Source: an uncultured Polaromonas sp.
GTDB lineage: Bacteria > Pseudomonadota > Gammaproteobacteria > Burkholderiales > Burkholderiaceae
DNA: 5,950 nucleotides
Direction of reading: 5' to 3'
NCBI GenBank assembly: GCA_946479075.1
Contig: CAMLDT010000211.1
Span: 1 to 5,950, forward strand
Part shown: one piece after another, positions 1 to 5,950 of the stretch
Layout of the letters: every line of letters begins with the position of its first letter
How positions within the stretch are numbered: the stretch's first letter is position 1
Translations under genes and position numbers: made by a program
The notes under the pieces: generated by a model
What the model saw: only the letters and a program-made list of their open reading frames with translations
Told to the model about the DNA's origin: nothing
The model's database searches: none

Positions 1-758
1 TGATGGCCGAGATCAAGGCGCTGCATGCAGCGCTGAATCCGGTCGAGACCCTGTTTGTGGTCGATGCGATGCAGGGCCAGGATGCGATCAACACCGCCAA
101 AGCCTTCAAGGAAGCGCTGCCGCTGACCGGCATCATCCTGACCAAGACCGACGGCGACTCGCGCGGCGGCGCGGCGCTCAGCGTGCGGCAGATCACCGGC
201 GCACCGATCAAGTTCTCGGGCACCAGCGAAAAAATCGACGGCCTGGAAGTTTTTGATGCGCAGCGCCATGCCGGACGCATTCTTGGCATGGGCGACATCG
301 TGGCGCTGGTGGAGCAGGTCACGGCCGGCGTGGACATGGCGGCGGCGCAGAAACTCGCCGCCAAGATGAAGTCCGGCAGTGGCTTCGACCTGGAGGATTT
401 CCTGAGCCAGCTGCAGCAGATGAAAAGCATGGGCGGCCTGTCCAGCCTGCTCGACAAGCTGCCGACACAGATGACGGCCAAAGCCGGCCAGGTGGACATG
501 GACAAGGCCGAAAAAGACATCAAGCGCAAGGAAGGCATCATTCAGAGCATGACGCCGCTGGAGCGCCGCAAGCCCGAATTAATCAAGGCCACCCGAAAGC
601 GCCGCATCGCTGCCGGCTCGGGCGTGCAGGTTCAGGACGTGAACCGCCTGCTCAACGAGTTCGAGCAGATGCAGGGCATGATGAAGAAGATGAAGGGCGG
701 CGGGATGATGAAGATGATGAAACGCATGGGCGGGATGAAGGGCATGCCCAAGTTCTGA
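1..758 (+). CDS. ffh: Signal recognition particle protein Ffh (C-terminal part, cut by left edge)
   Basis: Ffh is the SRP54-type GTPase that, with 4.5S RNA, binds signal sequences of nascent inner-membrane proteins and delivers them to FtsY. The frame is open to the left edge: bases 1-2 end an upstream codon, and the ATG at 3 is an internal methionine, matching the Met pair at this point of E. coli Ffh. About 251 of roughly 450 residues are visible. They include the end of the NG domain, with VDAMQGQDA, the guanine-specificity motif TKTDGDSRGG (about residues 48-57 of the visible part) and LGMGD. The methionine-rich M domain follows, with the RNA/signal-binding RKRRIAAGSGVQVQDVNRLL segment and a Met/Lys/Gly-rich tail ending KGMPKF. 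The TGA stop is at 756-758. It converges on opgH and has no evident functional link to the genes at right. No frameshift or missing motif is seen. Confidence 0.97.
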   Translation, partial: MAEIKALHAALNPVETLFVVDAMQGQDAINTAKAFKEALPLTGIILTKTDGDSRGGAALSVRQITGAPIKFSGTSEKIDGLEVFDAQRHAGRILGMGDIVALVEQVTAGVDMAAAQKLAAKMKSGSGFDLEDFLSQLQQMKSMGGLSSLLDKLPTQMTAKAGQVDMDKAEKDIKRKEGIIQSMTPLERRKPELIKATRKRRIAAGSGVQVQDVNRLLNEFEQMQGMMKKMKGGGMMKMMKRMGGMKGMPKF

Positions 759-778
759 GTCTTTCGCCGAGCTTATGC

Positions 779-838
779 ATCAAATTGGCCTCCAGCCCTT
801 GTGGGGCGGACGCGAGCAGCTACTGAATTCATAGCAAC
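779..838. repeat. Short intergenic dispersed repeat, Comamonadaceae type
   Basis: About 60 bp in the gap between ffh and opgH. It begins ATCAAATTGGCCTCCAGCCC and runs through a GCGAGCAGC block to ATAGCAACC. From memory, close variants (a GGCCTCCAGCCC core, a GCGAGCAGCTA block and a TAGC end) recur in intergenic regions of Rhodoferax, Polaromonas and relatives. It contains an imperfect palindrome at 819-835, GCTA-c-TGAATTCA-TAGC, and a small stem GCCC/GGGC at 795-798 and 804-807. Only one copy is in the window, so repetition cannot be shown here and the ends are approximate. No coding potential is seen. Confidence 0.55.
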
Positions 839-840
839 CA

Positions 841-865
841 GCGCTGCGCCCGGAAGCTGCAGCGC
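841..865. terminator. Candidate hairpin between convergent genes
   Basis: A perfect 7-bp inverted repeat, GCGCTGC (841-847) and GCAGCGC (859-865), with an 11-nt loop. It lies just past the opgH stop and could stop or stabilise transcripts from either side. No T-run follows on either strand, so it is not a classical intrinsic terminator. The call rests on position and symmetry only. Confidence 0.3.
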
Positions 866-868
866 GAT

Positions 869-886
869 GCCTGACAAATCTCAGGC
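869..886 (-). terminator. Candidate hairpin spanning the opgH stop codon
   Basis: A perfect 6-bp inverted repeat, GCCTGA (869-874) and TCAGGC (881-886), with a 6-nt loop. On the minus strand the opgH TGA (883-881) lies in the first arm. With the 841-865 hairpin just downstream it makes a two-stem structure at the 3' end of the opgGH message, perhaps an mRNA end stabiliser or a weak terminator. There is no U-tract, so a Rho-independent role is doubtful. Confidence 0.28.
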
Positions 887-2878
887 GGCACGCAAGCGCG
901 GCGCTGGCAACAAGCCCGCATGTTGCCACGCCCGGTCCAGCACCGCGGGTGACGAGCTCTCTTCGGGAATCAGCAGGTAGTCTTTGGCGCGCAAGGTCTG
1001 GCCGATGCCGACGCGGCTCGTCAGCACCGTCATGGGGACTGCCAGCAGCAGTGGCAGGCCGACCGGCAGCAGCCAGACCAGCGCGCCTGCGTCGATGGCC
1101 GCGATGCCGAGCGCCAGCAGCGCGATGATGCTGCTCATGGGGGCCAGGCGCAGCAGCGCATCACGCCAGGGCACGGCGGCGGCTTCGCGCGGCGGCGACT
1201 TCCAGTCCAGTTTCAGGCCGGTGATGGCCGCCACCACAAACAGCGAGTGCGCCAGCATGCGGATCGGCGCCTGCAGCAGGGCAATCACGGTTTCCAGGGC
1301 TGCGCTGCGCAGCAGGCTGAAGCTGCCGCCAAACGCCCCGGCTTCGCCCTTGATCAGCACGGCGGCAATGCCGAGCACGCGCGGCAGGAACAGCATGGAC
1401 AGCGTCCAGGTCCACAGACCCACCAGCTCGGTGGGAACCAGCGTCCAGTCGGTGACGATGTGGGAACCCGACAGCCACAGCGCGGTGCCCAGGGTCAGAA
1501 AGCACAGCCACAGCGGCGCCGACAGGTAAGACATGGCGCCGGTGCCGAACATGGCGCGGTGCACGGGGTGGATGCCGGGCTCGGCAATCAGCCGCGAATT
1601 CTGCAGGTTGCCCTGGCACCAGCGGCGGTCGCGCTGGAGTTCGGCCAGCAGGTCGGGCGGCTGCTGCTCATAGCTGCCGACCAGGTCGGACGCCAGCCAC
1701 ACGTGATAACCGGCGCGGCGCATCAGCGCGGCTTCGACAAAGTCGTGCGACAGGATGCCGCCGGACATGCCGCCGGTGCCCGCAATGGGAGCCAGCGCGC
1801 AGTGCTGCATGAAGGGCTCGACACGCAGGATGGCGTTGTGGCCCCAGTAGTGCGATTCGCCAAGTTGCCAGAACTGCATGCCCAAGGTGAACAGGCGGCC
1901 GGTCATGCGCGAGGCAAACTGCTGCGCGCGCGCATGCAGGGTGACGTGGCCGATGGCCTGGGTGGCGGTCTGGATGATGCCGGCCTTCGGGTTGGCTTCC
2001 ATCAGCTTGACCATGTTGACCAGGCAGTCGCCGCTCATCACGCTGTCGGCGTCGAGCACGATCATGTAACGGTAGTCCTTGCCCCAGCGGCGGCAGAAAT
2101 CGGCCACGTTGCCAGCCTTGCGGTGGGTGCGCCGCTGGCGCAGCCGGTAATACACCTCGATCAGCGGCTGGCCGGCCTGCATAGCCAGTTGCATGCGCAG
2201 CTCTTCCCAGGCGGCGCGTTCGGCCTGCTGGGTCGCCGGGTCGTTGCTGTCGGACAGCACAAACACGTCAAAAGCTGCTGCATGGCCGGTGGCGGCCACC
2301 GACTCGCAGGTGGCGCGCAGGCCGGCAAACACCGTGCGCACATCCTCGTTGCAGATCGGCATGATGATGGCCGTGCGGGCTGTGGCATCCAGGCTGTCGC
2401 CGGCCACACTGCGGGCGGTCAGCGCGTATTTGTCGCCGCGCAGGGTCACGTAAAAACCCATCAAGGCCGTCATGAAGCCGGTCACCACCCAGGCCGACAA
2501 CAGGCTGAACAGGGCCATCTGGCCGTACTCCAGCCAGACGTTGTTGTAGTCGGGCTGCATGTCGGCGAACAGCGCGGTGGCCAAGGCCGTGCTCAGCACG
2601 GTCAGGGCCACCAGCACGGCGCGCCGGCGTTTGGCAGCCTGTTGCCAGGGTGCCATGGCGCTGGCGGGCGGGGCCGGCCGGGCGCTGCCGGTCAGCCGCA
2701 GCAACACCGCCGTGCCCAGGCTGTTCCAGAAACCACGCCATGGGCGCGGCGCCATGGAGCCGCGGTTGATGGGCGGCGCGGTGACCGCGTTGGGGTGGCG
2801 CTCCTCCCGCAAGAGGCTGCGTTGAGCCGGCGCGATCTGCGGTGCGGCGGGAATCAGGGGGTGACGAGGGTGGTCCAT
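881..2878 (-). CDS. opgH: Glucans biosynthesis glucosyltransferase OpgH (MdoH)
   Basis: An inner-membrane family 2 glycosyltransferase that makes the linear beta-glucan backbone of osmoregulated periplasmic glucans from UDP-glucose and passes it to the periplasm. The protein is 665 aa from the ATG at 2878. Two membrane segments (about 87-106 and 121-144) precede the cytosolic GT2 domain. That domain has IIMPICNED (171-179), VLSDSNDP (207-214), RKAGNVADFCRRWG (253-266), the DAD metal motif in VLDADSVMSG (274-283), the SHDF catalytic-base region (377-380) and RDRRW (416-420), the Q/RxxRW acceptor motif. Four or more further membrane segments lie between about 446 and 618. An earlier in-frame ATG at 2974 is rejected because it would read 121 bp into opgG, and the extra 32 residues are unlike the family. 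The ATG at 2878 has a partial Shine-Dalgarno GTGAG at 2889-2885, 6 nt upstream, and overlaps the opgG end by 25 bp, which suggests translational coupling. The N-terminus is clearly shorter than in the 847-aa E. coli protein. Confidence 0.95.
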   Translation of the reverse strand: MDHPRHPLIPAAPQIAPAQRSLLREERHPNAVTAPPINRGSMAPRPWRGFWNSLGTAVLLRLTGSARPAPPASAMAPWQQAAKRRRAVLVALTVLSTALATALFADMQPDYNNVWLEYGQMALFSLLSAWVVTGFMTALMGFYVTLRGDKYALTARSVAGDSLDATARTAIIMPICNEDVRTVFAGLRATCESVAATGHAAAFDVFVLSDSNDPATQQAERAAWEELRMQLAMQAGQPLIEVYYRLRQRRTHRKAGNVADFCRRWGKDYRYMIVLDADSVMSGDCLVNMVKLMEANPKAGIIQTATQAIGHVTLHARAQQFASRMTGRLFTLGMQFWQLGESHYWGHNAILRVEPFMQHCALAPIAGTGGMSGGILSHDFVEAALMRRAGYHVWLASDLVGSYEQQPPDLLAELQRDRRWCQGNLQNSRLIAEPGIHPVHRAMFGTGAMSYLSAPLWLCFLTLGTALWLSGSHIVTDWTLVPTELVGLWTWTLSMLFLPRVLGIAAVLIKGEAGAFGGSFSLLRSAALETVIALLQAPIRMLAHSLFVVAAITGLKLDWKSPPREAAAVPWRDALLRLAPMSSIIALLALGIAAIDAGALVWLLPVGLPLLLAVPMTVLTSRVGIGQTLRAKDYLLIPEESSSPAVLDRAWQHAGLLPAPRLRAA

Positions 2879-4422
2879 GTTTCGCTCACTGTGTGCTTGT
2901 CGTGTTGGAGGAAGGCGCGCAACTCGACCGGTTTGGCCGGGTCGATGCGTTGCACGCGCAGGGTCATGCGCCATTGGCCGTTGACCGGATTGCGGTAGGC
3001 GTTGCTTTCGACGACGCGGCCGTTGTTGTCGCTGGAGACGACGGCGCGCACCGGCGCGTCGTCCTTGAGGGCATCCAGCGCCGGTCCGGCAAAGTCGACG
3101 ACGTAAGAGAGGGTTTGCGCCAGCGTCTGCGCATCCAGCCGGTTGAAACCGATGCCGCGGCGTGACTGGGTCACCCAGCCGTTGGGCGGGCGCTGCTGGT
3201 CATTGCCCTGCCAGGCGAGCTGGTAGGCAAAGTCGAGTGATTCGCCGGGCTGCGGCAGGCGCTCCGGCACCCAGTACGCCACCACGTTGTCGTGGGTCTC
3301 GTCGGGGGTAGGCAGTTGCAGCAGCTCGACCCGGCCCGGGCCCCAATCACCGAGCGGGGTGACCCAGGCACTGGGGCGCGCTTCGTAACGTGCCTCGATG
3401 TCCTCGTAACTGGCGAACAGGCGGTCGCGCTGCATCAGGCCAAAACCCTTGAGGCCTTTCATGGCAAACGAGGTCGCCACCGGGGCCCCGGGATTTTGCA
3501 GCGGGCGCCACAGCCATTCACCTTCGCTGCTGGCCATCATCAGGCCGTCCGAATCGTGCACCTCAGGCCGGAAGTCGCCGGCGCGCGGCTGGTTCTCGCC
3601 AAAGAAAAACATGCTCGTCAACGGGGCCAGGCCCAGCGTGGCAACGCGCGGGCCGGCACCGGCGCGCATGAACACGCGCGCGTGGACCTCGGTCACGGTC
3701 TGTTCGCCGGGGCGAATGTCGAAGCGGTAGGCGCCGGTCATGCGCGCCGAGTCGAGCAGGGCGTAAACCGTGATCTGCTTCGCATCGGCGGCGGGCTTTT
3801 CCAGCCAGAAATCGGTGAAGCGCGGAAACTCCTCGGGCCGCCCGCCGGCGCCGGCCGTGTCCACGGCCAGGCCGCGTGCCGACAGGCCGTAACGCTGGCC
3901 GGCGCCCAGGGCGCGGAAATAACTCGCGCCAAGAAATACCGCCAGTTCGTCCTTGTAGGCAGGCGAGTTCAGCGGCGTGTGAATGCGAAAGCCGGCGTAG
4001 CCGAGGTCACCCCAGCGCGAGGGGTCCAGGGCGTTTTTGCCGAAGCTGAAATCGGCCGGGTTGTAGGACAGCGCCTTGTTGCCGAGGGCAGACAACTCAT
4101 GGATGCGGACGGTGTCGCTTTGGCGGCCTACGTGAAAAAACTTGACCTCATAGGCAAGGCCATCGGCGCGCCACAAGGCCTTGTCATCGTTGAAACGGAT
4201 GTCGCGCAGGCCGTCGTAATCCAGGCCCGCCAGTTCTGCGGGAAGGGCCTGGCGCACAGGCTGGTAGGGGGCTTGCGCGCGTTCCCGGGCCAGCCCGGCA
4301 ACATCCTCCAGGCTCCACGCATGGGCCAGACTCGCCAGTAGCAGACCTGCCAGCAGCAGCCCCTTGCGAGCGGCCCGCGCCACGCTGGCAGGCGTTGAAA
4401 TCGGTGGAAAAAGCGATGACAT
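2854..4422 (-). CDS. opgG: Periplasmic glucans biosynthesis protein OpgG (MdoG)
   Basis: A periplasmic protein required with OpgH for osmoregulated periplasmic glucan synthesis, thought to act on or branch the emerging beta-glucan backbone. The protein is 522 aa, close to E. coli OpgG (511). A Sec signal peptide is plain: basic residues RAARKG, then a leucine-rich core LLLAGLLLASLAHA, with likely cleavage before WSLEDVAGLA. No twin-arginine motif is seen, which favours OpgG over the Tat-exported paralogue OpgD. Family segments include LDYDGLRDIRFNDDKALW (about 68-85), GYAGFRIHTPLN, FLGASYFRALGAGQRYGLSARGLA, FTDFWLEKP, MFFFGENQP and DSDGLMMASSEGEWLWRPL, ending in VTP. The start is uncertain. 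The ATG at 4422 has no Shine-Dalgarno and lies at the predicted sigma-54 transcription start. An in-frame GTG at 4383 would give a compact 22-residue signal peptide (MARAARKGLLLAG...AHA) but also lacks a Shine-Dalgarno. It is followed by opgH with a 25-bp overlap, forming an operon. Confidence 0.95.
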   Translation of the reverse strand: MSSLFPPISTPASVARAARKGLLLAGLLLASLAHAWSLEDVAGLARERAQAPYQPVRQALPAELAGLDYDGLRDIRFNDDKALWRADGLAYEVKFFHVGRQSDTVRIHELSALGNKALSYNPADFSFGKNALDPSRWGDLGYAGFRIHTPLNSPAYKDELAVFLGASYFRALGAGQRYGLSARGLAVDTAGAGGRPEEFPRFTDFWLEKPAADAKQITVYALLDSARMTGAYRFDIRPGEQTVTEVHARVFMRAGAGPRVATLGLAPLTSMFFFGENQPRAGDFRPEVHDSDGLMMASSEGEWLWRPLQNPGAPVATSFAMKGLKGFGLMQRDRLFASYEDIEARYEARPSAWVTPLGDWGPGRVELLQLPTPDETHDNVVAYWVPERLPQPGESLDFAYQLAWQGNDQQRPPNGWVTQSRRGIGFNRLDAQTLAQTLSYVVDFAGPALDALKDDAPVRAVVSSDNNGRVVESNAYRNPVNGQWRMTLRVQRIDPAKPVELRAFLQHDKHTVSETWTTLVTP

Positions 4423-4433
4423 GCACTGACAAG

Positions 4434-4449
4434 GGCAAACCCTGTGCCA
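4434..4449 (-). promoter_or_regulatory. Sigma-54 (RpoN) -24/-12 promoter of opgGH
   Basis: The minus strand reads TGGCAC (4449-4444), a 5-nt spacer AGGGT (4443-4439), then TTGCC (4438-4434). This matches every fixed base of the sigma-54 consensus TGGCAC-N5-TTGC, with the GG and GC elements in correct phase. The predicted transcription start, about 12 nt past the GC, is near 4424-4422, at the annotated opgG ATG. Two operator palindromes and an IHF site lie upstream in the usual order, which strongly supports function. Confidence 0.85.
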
Positions 4450-4468
4450 GGCGTGAAAAATGCAATCA

Positions 4469-4481
4469 AATCAACGGCTTG
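4469..4481. promoter_or_regulatory. IHF binding site
   Basis: The plus strand reads AATCAA-CGGC-TTG, an exact match to the IHF consensus WATCAANNNNTTR, next to an AT-rich tract (4455-4471). Its centre is about 52 bp upstream of the predicted start, between the sigma-54 promoter and the activator sites. There IHF normally bends DNA so that the upstream activator can touch RNA polymerase. Enterobacterial glmY has the same arrangement. Confidence 0.7.
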
Positions 4482-4543
4482 GACGCAATTGAGCTGAAAA
4501 GACGGGGCTGGAGGCCGGAAACTGCGGGAAAACCCTTGATTTT

Positions 4544-4561
4544 TGTCGCCACTCAGCGACA
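4544..4561. promoter_or_regulatory. GlrR-type operator, promoter-proximal
   Basis: TGTCGC-CACTCA-GCGACA is a perfect 6-bp dyad that fits exactly the TGTC-N10-GACA site known for GlrR at enterobacterial glmY/glmZ. Its centre is about 130 bp upstream of the predicted opgG start, a normal distance for an activator of sigma-54 promoters. It matches the second site at 4611-4628 at 15 of 18 positions. Reading it as a terminator stem is less likely, because on the minus strand it is followed by AAAAATC and not by a T-run. Confidence 0.78.
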
Positions 4562-4580
4562 CCGCTGCCGGCTTCAGCGG
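4562..4580 (-). terminator. Hairpin just after the glrR stop, possible weak terminator
   Basis: A perfect 6-bp inverted repeat, CCGCTG (4562-4567) and CAGCGG (4575-4580), with a 7-nt loop, starts 3 nt past the glrR stop codon and abuts the operator palindrome. No T-run follows on the minus strand. It could reduce read-through from glrR into opgG, consistent with opgG having its own promoter, but the evidence is structural only. Confidence 0.3.
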
Positions 4581-4582
4581 AA

Positions 4583-5950
<1,368 letters not shown>

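Noticed and set aside
2878..2974. Upstream ATG extending OpgH by 32 residues
   Set aside because: The extension lies wholly inside opgG, its residues are unlike OpgH, and the ATG at 2878 has a better ribosome-binding context.
1247..2998. Long plus-strand open frame (583 aa) opposite opgH
   Set aside because: It is antisense to the well-supported OpgH frame. The translation is low-complexity, rich in Gly, Ala, Gln and His, and has no recognisable domain, as expected from GC-rich third-position bias.
3292..4341. Plus-strand open frame (349 aa) opposite opgG
   Set aside because: It is antisense to OpgG, with Arg/Gly/Ala/Val-rich composition and no family motifs; a shadow of codon bias.
4460..4488. 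Possible sigma-70 promoter for opgG on the minus strand (TTGCGT, 17 bp, TTGCAT)
   Set aside because: The -10 box matches only about half of TATAAT, and the strong sigma-54 element nearby explains the region better. A secondary promoter is not excluded.
4504..4516. GGGGCTGGAGGCC, matching inverted the GGCCTCCAGCCC core of the 779-838 repeat
   Set aside because: Only about 12 bp agree and the flanks do not match, so a second repeat copy is not supported; chance similarity in GC-rich DNA is likely.

Overview
The window looks like chromosomal DNA from a GC-rich betaproteobacterium, probably a member of the Comamonadaceae (Rhodoferax/Polaromonas type). This rests on GC-rich codon use, the forms of the proteins, and a short intergenic repeat at about 779-838 that resembles an element I remember as dispersed in genomes of that family. 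I could not confirm the taxonomy by search.

Layout. Positions 1-758 (+) hold the C-terminal half of ffh, the signal recognition particle GTPase. Positions 759-880 are a convergent intergenic gap holding the repeat and small hairpins. Everything to the right reads on the minus strand. From right to left it is a sigma-54-dependent response regulator of the GlrR (YfhA/QseF) type, cut by the right edge (5950-4583). Then come a 160-bp regulatory gap (4582-4423), opgG/mdoG (4422-2854), and opgH/mdoH (2878-881), which overlaps opgG by 25 bp. opgG and opgH make osmoregulated periplasmic glucans: OpgH polymerises glucose from UDP-glucose across the inner membrane, and OpgG is the periplasmic partner.

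The most interesting part is the opgG upstream region. Reading toward opgG, it carries two near-identical palindromes that match exactly the GlrR operator TGTC-N10-GACA known from enterobacterial glmY/glmZ (4611-4628 and 4544-4561). These are followed by an exact IHF consensus (4469-4481) and an exact -24/-12 sigma-54 promoter, TGGCAC-N5-TTGC (4449-4435). This is the full layout of an activator/IHF/sigma-54 promoter. It lies directly downstream of a gene for a GlrR-like activator, so the sequence predicts that GlrR and sigma-54 drive periplasmic glucan synthesis here. I know of no description of such control for opgGH. Three side observations follow: the predicted transcription start falls almost on the opgG ATG, one operator lies inside the last codons of glrR itself, and the activator carries GAFTDA in place of GAFTGA in its sigma-54-contacting loop.
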